This document shows positions 1 to 7,695 of a stretch of 64,000 bases of DNA, piece after piece (positions within the stretch are counted from its first letter, which is position 1; each line of letters begins with the position of its first letter). This stretch comes from Pacificibacter marinus (GTDB taxonomy: Bacteria; Pseudomonadota; Alphaproteobacteria; Rhodobacterales; Rhodobacteraceae). Where the stretch lies: the NCBI RefSeq assembly GCF_018860505.1, contig NZ_JAHKPU010000018.1:1-64000 (forward strand). Direction: 5' to 3'. The notes beneath the pieces are model-generated. The model was not told where the DNA came from and made no database searches. It was given only the letters and a program-made list of their open reading frames with translations. The translations under genes and the position numbers were made by a program.

Positions 1-216
1 ACGTACACGAGGCAAGACCAATATATCGCCGATGCAATTGGCGACATTCCTCAAAACATAAACTTTGCAATTCGTGGGTATGCTGCAAAAATATTCCTAG
101 AGCTAAATGGCGTCACACCCCAAATCTCTAGTACGCAAGAGGCACTTACCGCAATCCAATTGGCGGCCCGTGCGACAAATTTCACAGCCTACATCGAGTG
201 CACGCAAATCAACTAA
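1..216 (+). CDS. C-terminal end of a trypsin-like serine protease (partial)
   Basis: The window opens inside a reading frame (frame 1) that ends at TAA 214-216, giving the last 71 residues of a protein. The tail contains NINFAIRGYAAKIFLELNGV and ends FTAYIECTQIN. I recognise this as the end of S1 trypsin-like (Do/HtrA-like) peptidases of marine alphaproteobacteria, where an NFAI strand follows the catalytic serine region and a cysteine lies near the C-terminus. The catalytic residues themselves lie outside the window. It is the only gene on the far side of the tRNA-Ser gene. Family assignment is from memory of the tail motif only. Confidence 0.6.
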   Translation, partial: TYTRQDQYIADAIGDIPQNINFAIRGYAAKIFLELNGVTPQISSTQEALTAIQLAARATNFTAYIECTQIN

Positions 217-383
217 TTAGCTAGAAGCGCAACTCAGGCATGCCTTACGCGGCAGGTTTACTGATGGAGGCTGGGCAAAACCACTTCCCTTGCTTTTCTT
301 TCAGGCCTTAGCTCAAACATGAGAATAACTTGCCTTTTAGTTCAAACTATTTAGGCGTTCGAACCACCTTAGCAAAACTCGAA

Positions 384-407
384 GTGGGGGCAAAATGTGG
401 GGCAAAA
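384..407. repeat. Two adjacent GTGGGGCAAAA-type direct repeats
   Basis: Two copies of a TGGGG(G)CAAAA unit lie back to back (384-395 and 396-407) about 50 bp from the 3' end of the tRNA-Ser gene. Short direct repeats beside the 3' end of a tRNA can be arm-type integrase sites or remnants of an integrated element, but no integrase gene is visible here. The repeat is seen; its role is inference. Confidence 0.4.
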
Positions 408-416
408 AAGATAGTA

Positions 417-456
417 TCCACCCTAAACATTTGAACTTAAACAAATATTTAGGGTG
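417..456 (-). terminator. Stem-loop just downstream of tRNA-Ser
   Basis: CACCCTAAA at about 418-427 pairs with TTTAGGGTG at about 447-456, with a further TTG/CAA inner pairing. It starts four bases past the encoded CCA of the tRNA-Ser and is followed on the minus strand, after about ten bases, by a run of six T. It fits an intrinsic terminator for the tRNA transcript. Confidence 0.5.
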
Positions 457-459
457 ATA

Positions 460-549
460 TGGCGGAGGAACAGGGATTCGAACCCTGGGAGGACTTTCAC
501 CCTCGTCGGTTTTCAAGACCGGTGCATTCGACCACTCTGCCACTCCTCC
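460..549 (-). tRNA. tRNA-Ser (anticodon UGA)
   Basis: Read on the minus strand, the acceptor stem GGAGGAG pairs with TTCCTCC (one G-U), followed by discriminator G and an encoded CCA at 462-460. The anticodon loop CTTGAAA gives anticodon UGA, which reads UCA serine codons. A long variable arm (GAGG...CCTC) typical of serine tRNAs and a normal T arm (CAGGGTTCGAATCCCTG) are present. The length is 90 bases including CCA. The gene lies alone; tRNA-Ser genes are common integration sites, and the protease fragment and short repeats lie on its 3' side. Confidence 0.97.
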
Positions 550-832
550 GACGCGCTCTCTCTAGCGCCCTCTTTTCGATTCTAAAAGGCATGTAACGAA
601 AAAAAATCAAAACAATTTCGCTTAGCTCGATTTTTCTATCCCTGTACGGACGTCGCAAGCCAGAAAACATGCCGTTTTTTGCCCATTGGCGCTTGCGGGG
701 CTTTCCAGCGCGAGGGCAAGCCGCTAGACTGCAAAAAAATTAGACCGCACCAATGCCCAAAGCGGCAAGGCGGCCAAGGCAGAGCAGATCATTCGCGCAT
801 AAAACGCGGCACAAGTTCAAGGGGCATAGAGC

Positions 833-1750
833 ATGCAATCGACAGGCACTCAAACACCAACCCATCGCCTAAAATCGCAGATCAAAAGCCGCCCCGTCAT
901 GCGCGCGGTGTTGATGCTGACCAGTGCAACATTTCTGGCGGCCTGTGAAGACGGACAAGGTGTAAACCTCTTTCAGAAAAAACCGAATGCTTCGGCGGAA
1001 GGCACGGTACAACAACAAACATCGACCAAAATCGTCGAGCGCGACATCGAAGCGCCAGATGTGTTTCAAGTCACAGCCAGCGGACTTTGGGATGGCAGAC
1101 CCTCTTTGGGCGGCGTTTGGGTGGCCCATTCTGACGTCACAGATCCAGAGCGCGTCATCATCCGAAATTCTAAAAACGGCAAGTTTGTGATTGGCGCCTT
1201 GTTCAAGCGCGAACGCAGCACGCCTGGCCCTGAAATTCAAGTCTCCTCGGATGCGGCCGAAGCCTTGGGGCTCTTGGCAGGCAGCCCCGCTGAATTGAAC
1301 ATCACCGCGCTGCGCCGCGAGGAAGTCCCAGTTGCGACAGCCCCTGCACAGGTAGAGACACTCGCCCCCGCAGAAGCGATTGAGGCCACGCCACTTGATC
1401 CTATCGCTGACGCGGCTGCGACACTGGACGCGATTGCCCCAGCGGCATCCAGCGCACCGATTGCCAAACCCGTCGCGCCCCCCAAGACGACAGCCCCGAA
1501 ACCTGTAGCGGCAAACCTGAGCAAACCGTTCATCCAAATCGGAATTTTCTCGGTCAAAGGCAACGCAGATCGCACGGTTGAAATGCTGGGGTCGCAAGGT
1601 CTTGTCGCGATCGTGAAAAACGGTGAAACCTCGGGCAAGGCGTTTTGGCGCGTGGTCGTTGGACCTGCCTCCAATGCAAATGAACGCAAAGATCTTCTCG
1701 CAAAAGTGAAGTCTGCGGGCTTCACTGATGCGTATTTTGTGACACATTAA
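833..1750 (+). CDS. SPOR-domain lipoprotein
   Basis: A 305-residue protein with a hydrophobic segment ending in a lipobox (LAAC, cysteine about residue 38), then a proline/alanine-rich linker (about 165-235) and a C-terminal SPOR domain from FIQIGIFSVKGNADRTVEML to the end. SPOR domains bind denuded peptidoglycan at the division site, and the lipobox suggests an outer-membrane anchor in the periplasm. An inner ATG at 899 would give a more usual short signal peptide; ATG 833 has an AAGGGG motif upstream. The gene lies 94 bp before a D,D-carboxypeptidase gene, a pairing that supports a role in cell-wall maturation or division. A perfect 7-bp stem-loop (1764-1782) lies between the two genes. Confidence 0.85.
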   Translation: MQSTGTQTPTHRLKSQIKSRPVMRAVLMLTSATFLAACEDGQGVNLFQKKPNASAEGTVQQQTSTKIVERDIEAPDVFQVTASGLWDGRPSLGGVWVAHSDVTDPERVIIRNSKNGKFVIGALFKRERSTPGPEIQVSSDAAEALGLLAGSPAELNITALRREEVPVATAPAQVETLAPAEAIEATPLDPIADAAATLDAIAPAASSAPIAKPVAPPKTTAPKPVAANLSKPFIQIGIFSVKGNADRTVEMLGSQGLVAIVKNGETSGKAFWRVVVGPASNANERKDLLAKVKSAGFTDAYFVTH

Positions 1751-1844
1751 GGCGTTACATCTCTGCGCAGGTTATCTGCGCATTCAATTTACGTTGGTCT
1801 GTGCGCCACCGTTTGACGCCAGAGACGAAAAGGATTGCATATTT

Positions 1845-3029
1845 ATGCCCCATCTCTTGTCCCGCCTTGCCTGTGTTGTCGCGGCCTCCTGTGTGATTGC
1901 CACATCAGCCCTGCCCGCCTTCGCCTTTGAAACCCGTGCGCGGGCCGCTTGGGTTTATGACCTGACGACTGAAACGCTGTTGTTGGAAAAAGAAGCCGAT
2001 ACGCCGCTTCCCCCTGCTTCGATGTCAAAATTGATGACGCTCAACATGTTGTTCGAAGCCCTGCGCGATGGCCGCGTCACACTTGATACGCAGTTTTCTG
2101 TCTCAACACGGGCAAAGAACATGGGCGGATCGACGATGTTTCTGGATGAAACAGATCGCCCCACTGTCGAAGAGTTGATCCAAGGCATTATCGTTTTGTC
2201 TGGCAATGACGCTTGTGTTGCGGTGGCCGAAGGGCTTGCTGGCACGGAAGACAATTTTGCACGCCTGATGAATGAGCGCGCGCAGGCTTTGGGAATGGAC
2301 AATTCGACCTTTGCCAATGCATCTGGCTGGCCAAGCCCCGCGCAGCGCATGTCGATGGAAGACCTCGGCATTTTGGCAACGCGTTTGATCAAAGATTTCC
2401 CTGAATATTACGGTTACTTTGGCCAACTGGAATTCCCTTACGACAATCGCGCACCGCAAAACCGCAACAATCGCAACCCTTTGCTGAAACTCGGCATCGG
2501 CGCGGATGGACTTAAGACCGGCCACACCCAAGAGGCAGGCTACGGACTTGTCGGCTCCGCGATGCAGGGCAATCGCCGTTTGGTTTTCGTTATAACGGGC
2601 CTCGCTTCAGAAGCAGAGCGCGCCCAAGAAGCCGAACGTATTGTCAGCTGGGGCTTTCGCCAATTCGCGCAAAAAACAATCGCGACATCAGGGCAAGAAT
2701 TCGCCCGCGCCGATGTCTGGATGGGCAGCGAGACCAACGTAGGTCTTGTCGCGGCCCAAGACATGTCTTTGTTGCTGCCCGCGCCAATGTTGCAAGATAT
2801 CAAAGGCGAGGTCGTCTATTCGGGCCCGCTACAAGCGCCAATTCTGCAAGGCGATAAGGTTGCAGAACTCGTGATTGATCGCGGCGATATGCCAGAGGCA
2901 CGCTTGCCTTTGGTGGCGGACCGCACGATTGAGCGTGGCGGCGTTGGCCCTCGGTTGCGCACAGCCTTTAGCGTGCTGCGCACCAAGCTGACAACGTCAT
3001 CCGACGCCGCTGATACAGTGGCCCAATAG
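1845..3029 (+). CDS. D-alanyl-D-alanine carboxypeptidase (PBP5/6 family)
   Basis: A penicillin-binding D,D-carboxypeptidase that trims the terminal D-Ala of peptidoglycan pentapeptides in the periplasm. The SxxK nucleophile motif is SMSK near residue 59, the SGN triad motif is SGNDAC near 120, and KTG is in LKTGHTQE. The C-terminal part (after about 270) matches the beta-rich PBP5 C-terminal domain. I chose ATG 1845, which begins with a clear signal peptide (MPHLLSRL... ending AFAFE); the longer frame from 1794 adds a polar, unlikely leader. The protein has 394 residues, usual for the family. It sits between the SPOR lipoprotein gene and tmk, nine bases before tmk, and is probably co-transcribed with it. 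Confidence 0.93.
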   Translation: MPHLLSRLACVVAASCVIATSALPAFAFETRARAAWVYDLTTETLLLEKEADTPLPPASMSKLMTLNMLFEALRDGRVTLDTQFSVSTRAKNMGGSTMFLDETDRPTVEELIQGIIVLSGNDACVAVAEGLAGTEDNFARLMNERAQALGMDNSTFANASGWPSPAQRMSMEDLGILATRLIKDFPEYYGYFGQLEFPYDNRAPQNRNNRNPLLKLGIGADGLKTGHTQEAGYGLVGSAMQGNRRLVFVITGLASEAERAQEAERIVSWGFRQFAQKTIATSGQEFARADVWMGSETNVGLVAAQDMSLLLPAPMLQDIKGEVVYSGPLQAPILQGDKVAELVIDRGDMPEARLPLVADRTIERGGVGPRLRTAFSVLRTKLTTSSDAADTVAQ

Positions 3030-3038
3030 GACCTAAAT

Positions 3039-3668
3039 ATGTTCATCAGTTTCGAGGGCATTGACGGCTCTGGCAAATCCACTCAAGCGCGCCTTTTGGC
3101 GGATTTTCTGCGCAATCAAGGTCATGACGTGATCTTGACCCGCGAACCTGGTGGATCGGCTGGCGCCGAAGAAATCCGCGCGCTGGTGCTGGAAGGCGAA
3201 CCAGATCGTTGGTCGGCTGAAACCGAACTTTTGTTGTTCACCGCCGCGCGCCGCGACCATCTTGAAAAGACCATTCGCCCTGCGCTGAAGGCTGGACAAA
3301 TCGTGATCTGTGATCGCTTTGCCGACAGCACGCGAGTCTATCAAGGCACCACACGCGGCGATCTGTTGGAGCGCGTGAATGCGTTACACGCGGCGATGAT
3401 CGGGGTAGAACCAGACGTCACTATTCTGGTCGACATAGATCCCAGTCTTGGATTGTCACGCGCCAAGTCTCGCCAAACAGCAGAGGAACGGTTCGAAGAT
3501 TTCGGCGTTGAGATGCAAATCAAAATGCGCAGCGCGTTTATGGAACTGGCAAAAAGTGCCCCCCGTTTCGTTGTCATCGAGGGCGCGCAAAGCATGGATG
3601 ATGTGGCCAGTGATATTGCCGAGGCCATTCTGCCACGCTTGGCCGCAGCCGAAGGCCCCCACGCATGA
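3039..3668 (+). CDS. tmk: Thymidylate kinase
   Basis: Phosphorylates dTMP to dTDP with ATP in the cytoplasm, a required step of dTTP synthesis. The P-loop is FEGIDGSGKSTQ at residues 4-15, followed by LTREPGG (the DR(Y/F)/TREP region) and the substrate-lid motif DRFADSTRVYQG near residue 91. Length 209 aa is normal. It starts nine bases after the carboxypeptidase stop and overlaps the next gene (holB) by four bases (ATGA), so the replication genes tmk and holB are translationally coupled. Confidence 0.97.
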   Translation: MFISFEGIDGSGKSTQARLLADFLRNQGHDVILTREPGGSAGAEEIRALVLEGEPDRWSAETELLLFTAARRDHLEKTIRPALKAGQIVICDRFADSTRVYQGTTRGDLLERVNALHAAMIGVEPDVTILVDIDPSLGLSRAKSRQTAEERFEDFGVEMQIKMRSAFMELAKSAPRFVVIEGAQSMDDVASDIAEAILPRLAAAEGPHA

Positions 3669-4819
3669 GAGCCCCCGCCGGAGACATGGAGCTAGAGCCG
3701 GAAGCTGATCGTGCCCCCGGTGCGCCGCATCCGCGCGAAACCTTGCATTTGTTTGGTCAATCCAATGCCGAAGACGCGTTTTTGCAAGCCTTCAACACGG
3801 GGCGCTTGCACCATGCTTGGTTGATCACGGGACCGCGCGGCGTTGGCAAAGCGACACTGGCGTGGCGCATCGCTCGTTTTTTACTTTCTCAACCTGTGGG
3901 CGAGGCTGACGCGGGCTTGTTTGGGGATGCGCCCCCTGCCCCGACCAGCCTCGAGATTGGCCATGATACACCCGTCTATCGCCGCTCAGCACAATTGGCT
4001 GAACCGCGCCTGTGTTTGATCCGGCGTGCCTATGACGCAAAGAAAGGTAAGCACACTGCGCAGATATCCGTCGAAGAAGTGCGCAAACTGGGCGCGTTTT
4101 TTCACATGTCGGCCACGGATGGCGGACGCCGCGTGGTGATCGTGGACAGTGCCGATGACATGAATGTGTCCTCTGCCAATGCTTTGCTAAAAATGCTCGA
4201 AGAGCCGCCCAAAGATGCTGTGCTTTTGCTCGTGTCACACCAACCCTCGCGGCTATTGCCAACCATCCGGTCGCGCTGTCGCGAGTTACGCTTGGGGCAT
4301 TTGGGCGGCGAAGATGTACGCCAAGCCCTTGACGCGGCAGGCTTTGATGCGGCAGACCAAAGCGACGCACTTGCTGAATTGGCAGCAGGCTCGGTTGGGG
4401 AAGCCTTGAGATTGACGAATTTGGACGGAATGGACGCGTATCGCGAAGTCGTTGCCTTGTTCGCAACGCTGCCCAAACTTGACCGCCCGCGTGCGCTCAA
4501 ACTGGCGGAAAGCTGTGTGGGCGCTGCCAATGTTGATCGCTATGAGCTTATTTTGGGACTCATTGATCGGTTCTTGACCCGCATGGCACGTACAGGAGCA
4601 GGCCGTCCGCCACTTGTCGAAGCAGCCCGCGGCGAAGCCGAGGTCATGAGGCGTTTGGCCCCTGACAACATGGCGGCCAAAGACTGGGCCACAGTTCAAC
4701 AAGAAATATCGGCCCGCGCGGCCCATGCCAAGGCGGTCAACCTTGACCCCGCAGCGTCGATCCTTGATATGGTATTCAAGATTAATGACACGGCGTCTCG
4801 CGTAGCCCGAACTCGATAA
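3665..4819 (+). CDS. holB: DNA polymerase III subunit delta prime
   Basis: Clamp-loader subunit that, with gamma/tau and delta, loads the beta sliding clamp. The N-terminal AAA+ domain shows a P-loop GPRGVGKATLAWR (residues about 56-68), a Walker B-like VVIVDSADDM, the sensor-1 region LLKMLEEPPKDAVLLLVSH and the SRC motif (TIRSRCREL). Length 384 aa is a little long, as in other alphaproteobacteria, because of an N-terminal extension of about 25 residues. The start codon overlaps the tmk stop. It is followed 35 bp later by the tatD-like gene, the common order in this group. Confidence 0.93.
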   Translation: MRAPAGDMELEPEADRAPGAPHPRETLHLFGQSNAEDAFLQAFNTGRLHHAWLITGPRGVGKATLAWRIARFLLSQPVGEADAGLFGDAPPAPTSLEIGHDTPVYRRSAQLAEPRLCLIRRAYDAKKGKHTAQISVEEVRKLGAFFHMSATDGGRRVVIVDSADDMNVSSANALLKMLEEPPKDAVLLLVSHQPSRLLPTIRSRCRELRLGHLGGEDVRQALDAAGFDAADQSDALAELAAGSVGEALRLTNLDGMDAYREVVALFATLPKLDRPRALKLAESCVGAANVDRYELILGLIDRFLTRMARTGAGRPPLVEAARGEAEVMRRLAPDNMAAKDWATVQQEISARAAHAKAVNLDPAASILDMVFKINDTASRVARTR

Positions 4820-4854
4820 ACCGCTGCGCGCCGCCACAGTTTAGAGCACCCGTA

Positions 4855-5667
4855 ATGTCCGCATCTGATATGACGCCTGAAACCACAGCTTTGATCACCG
4901 ACAGCCATTGTCACACGGACTTTCCCGACTTTGCAGATGAATTGCCGCAGGTGATTGAACGGGCTTTGGATGCTGGCGTACACCGAATGGTAACGATCTG
5001 CACCAAACTGAAAAACGTGCCACAGGTGCAAGCTATTGCTGAGGCCCATGCGCCGGTATTTTGGGCGGCGGGCACTCACCCGATGTCGGCGGCAGAGGAA
5101 CCATTGGCCAGCGTTGAAGATTTGGTCAAACTGGCAGAACATCCGAAATTCGTCGGCATTGGTGAGACAGGTCTGGATTATCATTACAGCGCCGACAGTA
5201 TGGGCATTCAACAGGAAAGCCTGCGTATTCATATTGAAGCAGCGCGTCAAACCGGCCTGCCTTTGATCATTCATGCACGTGCTGCGGATGACGATATGGC
5301 GCGTATTTTGACGGAAGAATTTAAGGCGGGCGCTTATTCATGCGTCATGCATTGCTTTTCCAGCTCACGCGCATTGGGCATGGCGGCACTCGATTTGGGG
5401 TTTTACCTGTCGATGTCTGGCATCACGGCATTCCCTAAATCATCTGAACTGCGCGAAATTTTCTGCGATGTGCCCAAGGATCGCATTTTGGTGGAAACAG
5501 ACGCGCCCTATCTTGCGCCGCCGCCCTATCGCGGGCGTCGCAACGAGCCGTCTTATGTCGCCCATACAGCGCGCAAAGCGGCCGAGACTTTCGGCATGAA
5601 TTACGCTGATTTCGCAGCTCAGACAGAAGCCAATTTTGAACGCCTGTTCACCAAGGCCGTGCTTTGA
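4855..5667 (+). CDS. TatD-family metal-dependent deoxyribonuclease
   Basis: A TIM-barrel amidohydrolase-type nuclease of the TatD/YcfH family. The metal-binding HxH is in DSHCHTDFPDF (residues about 17-26), the conserved Glu in GIGETGLDYH (about 102-111), later histidines in IIHARAADDD and VMHCFSS, and the catalytic Asp in ILVETDAPYLAPPPYRGRRN. Length is 270 aa. ATG 4855 is used; an inner ATG at 4870 is possible. Its TGA overlaps the TTG start of the next gene. Family members act as 3'-5' exonucleases in DNA repair; the precise substrate here is not shown by the sequence. Confidence 0.92.
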   Translation: MSASDMTPETTALITDSHCHTDFPDFADELPQVIERALDAGVHRMVTICTKLKNVPQVQAIAEAHAPVFWAAGTHPMSAAEEPLASVEDLVKLAEHPKFVGIGETGLDYHYSADSMGIQQESLRIHIEAARQTGLPLIIHARAADDDMARILTEEFKAGAYSCVMHCFSSSRALGMAALDLGFYLSMSGITAFPKSSELREIFCDVPKDRILVETDAPYLAPPPYRGRRNEPSYVAHTARKAAETFGMNYADFAAQTEANFERLFTKAVL

Positions 5668-6458
5668 GCCTGACCTTTACCATATTGGGCTGTGGGTCCT
5701 CTGGTGGCGTGCCGCGCATTGGCGGCCTTTGGGGAGCCTGCGACCCGAAGAACCCAAAAAACACACGCCTGCGCTGTTCGGCTTTGGTTGAAAAAACCGG
5801 TTCAGGCGGCACCACAAAAGTGTTGATCGACACCTCGCCCGATATGCGCAAGCAATTGCTGGATGCCGAGGTCAGCCATTTGGACGGGGTGATTTATACC
5901 CACGCCCATGCGGATCACGTCCACGGCATTGATGATCTGCGCCAAGTGGTGTTTTCCATGCGCGAGCGGGTGAAAGTCTGGGCCGACAAAGACACGCAAA
6001 ACGATCTTATTTCGCGTTTTGGCTATGCTTTTGTGCAACCTGAGGGCTCGAATTATCCCGCCATTTTGGACCTGCACGCCATCTCTGGCCCTGTGACGAT
6101 TGATGGCGCTGGCGGGCCAATCACCTTTGATCCGATCAAAGTGAACCACGGCCAAATTGACGCGCTTGGGTTTCGCATTGGGGCATTGGCCTATATCCCT
6201 GATGTTTTAGAGATTTTTGAAGACAGCTGGCCCAAACTTATGGGGCTCGACACATTGGTCATCGACGCATTGCGCTATGAACCGCATCCCTCGCACGCGC
6301 ATCTGGCACGGACACTGGAGTGGATCAAACGCGCCGCTCCCAGCACAGCCGTTCTCACAAATATGCACATTGATCTTGACTACGAGACCCTGCAAGCTGA
6401 AACCGAAGATCACATCACGCCCGCATTCGACGGTCTGACGATCCCCTTTAAGGACTAA
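5664..6458 (+). CDS. MBL-fold metallo-hydrolase (PhnP-like)
   Basis: Starts with TTG at 5664, overlapping the TGA of the preceding gene (TTGA), so translation is coupled. The protein (264 aa) begins SLTFTILGCGSSGGVPRIGG, typical of PhnP-like metallo-beta-lactamase-fold phosphodiesterases, and has the metal motif THAHADHVHGIDDLR (HxHxDH) near residue 78 and further ligands in KVNHGQ and NMHIDLDYE. PhnP itself hydrolyses cyclic ribose phosphates, but there are no phn genes nearby. In related genomes this gene regularly follows tatD. A nucleotide or cyclic phosphodiester substrate is an inference. Confidence 0.88.
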   Translation: MSLTFTILGCGSSGGVPRIGGLWGACDPKNPKNTRLRCSALVEKTGSGGTTKVLIDTSPDMRKQLLDAEVSHLDGVIYTHAHADHVHGIDDLRQVVFSMRERVKVWADKDTQNDLISRFGYAFVQPEGSNYPAILDLHAISGPVTIDGAGGPITFDPIKVNHGQIDALGFRIGALAYIPDVLEIFEDSWPKLMGLDTLVIDALRYEPHPSHAHLARTLEWIKRAAPSTAVLTNMHIDLDYETLQAETEDHITPAFDGLTIPFKD

Positions 6459-6462
6459 TCCT

Positions 6463-7401
6463 ATGCAAGCGCTGCTCCAAGTCATTATGCCCGTCTTTTT
6501 GGTTGTGGGGTATGGCTATCTCTCGCGGGTACGGGGCTGGATTTCTGACGATGCCGTGGCGATGTTAATGAAGTTCGCCCAGAACTTTGCCGTGCCATTG
6601 CTGTTGTTTTCAGGCATTGCGCAAATAGATTTAGGCGAAACCTTTCACCTGCCGTTGCTGTTATCATTTTACATTGGCGCATTTTCAGGGGGTGCTTTTG
6701 CCTTTTGCGGAGCACGCTATCTGTTCAAACGCAGCCTGACAGACTCTGTTGCCATAGGTTTCGTCGGTCTGTTTTCAAACTGTATGTTGCTGGGCATTCC
6801 AATCACCGAGCGCGCCTATGGGATTGACGCGCTGGGGTGGAACTTTGCGATCATTTCGATCCACGCGCCATTGCTTTACGCGGTTGGGATCACCGCGATG
6901 GAACTCGCCCGAAACCATGGGCAAAATATATCTGCGATAAAGTTGGCCAAACAGGTTAGTTCGTCTATTTTGAAAAACCCATTGATCATCGGCATTTCAG
7001 CAGGCTGGGTCGTCAATGTCACGGGCCTATCTTTGCCCCTGCCCGTTTGGGACTCGATCAATCTAATGAAAAGCGCCGCTATTCCTGTGGCTCTGTTTGG
7101 ATTGGGCGGCGTCTTGGTGCGCTACCGTCCCGAGGGCGACATGCGTATCATCGCCTGGACTGTCACGGCATCGCTGTTGGTGCATCCTTTGATCACCTAT
7201 GGCTTGGGCCACTTTGTTTTTCATTTAGAGGTCGGCCCACTCAGGTCTGCTGCGCTTACAGGTGCAATGGCCACAGGCGTCAATGGCTATTTGTTTGCAG
7301 ATATGTACGGATCGGCAAAACGTGTAGCAGCCTCGTCTGTGTTGATCGGCACGGGGCTTTCGGTGTTGACCCTTTGGTGCTGGCTCGCCATTTTACCTTA
7401 A
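6463..7401 (+). CDS. AEC-family permease (auxin efflux carrier-like)
   Basis: A 312-residue integral membrane protein with about ten hydrophobic segments in two five-helix halves, including FAQNFAVPLLLFSGIA and a glycine-rich SAALTGAMATGVNGYLFADMYG near the end. This is the bacterial AEC (auxin efflux carrier/bile-acid-like) fold; members export malonate, malate or other organic anions. It starts four bases after the metallo-hydrolase stop and is the last gene of this forward block. The substrate cannot be told from sequence. Confidence 0.88.
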   Translation: MQALLQVIMPVFLVVGYGYLSRVRGWISDDAVAMLMKFAQNFAVPLLLFSGIAQIDLGETFHLPLLLSFYIGAFSGGAFAFCGARYLFKRSLTDSVAIGFVGLFSNCMLLGIPITERAYGIDALGWNFAIISIHAPLLYAVGITAMELARNHGQNISAIKLAKQVSSSILKNPLIIGISAGWVVNVTGLSLPLPVWDSINLMKSAAIPVALFGLGGVLVRYRPEGDMRIIAWTVTASLLVHPLITYGLGHFVFHLEVGPLRSAALTGAMATGVNGYLFADMYGSAKRVAASSVLIGTGLSVLTLWCWLAILP

Positions 7402-7695
7402 GGCGCGCGCGCCACGTTGTGGCAAACTACAGGCCTGAGCGCCGCGCATGTTCATAAAAATAAGGTTCAAAAATCGCCTCTTTGGGTTTCGATGCGATCC
7501 CTACCCCGTGACCCCAACGGGATACCACCTTCGAAAAAAGACGACACATTTGTAAACAGTGCCTTTAAAAACCCCTTATCTTTCACGTATGAACCTCAAA
7601 CCTGCCCAATTTGAGCCTCAATCCTCCGTCATTTCATCCATCAAGACGACCGAACTGCGCCCTGTGGTTTGATCTGTAGTTTTGAGGTTATTGAT
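7402..7695. other. Intergenic region before the RTX-Hint gene
   Basis: About 290 bases without a credible gene. A short open frame (7417-7614) lacks a recognisable product and a ribosome site. The 3' part (7540-7690) is richer in A+T and probably carries the promoter of the RTX-Hint gene; a GAGG ribosome site lies at 7684-7687, nine bases before the ATG at 7696. I see no clear terminator for the AEC gene. Confidence 0.5.

Noticed and set aside
337-543. Minus-strand 68-codon frame
   Set aside because: It overlaps the tRNA-Ser gene and has no ribosome site or recognisable product.
869-1747. Long minus-strand open frame opposite the SPOR gene
   Set aside because: It is a shadow of a G+C-rich gene; translation is low-complexity and no start signal is present.
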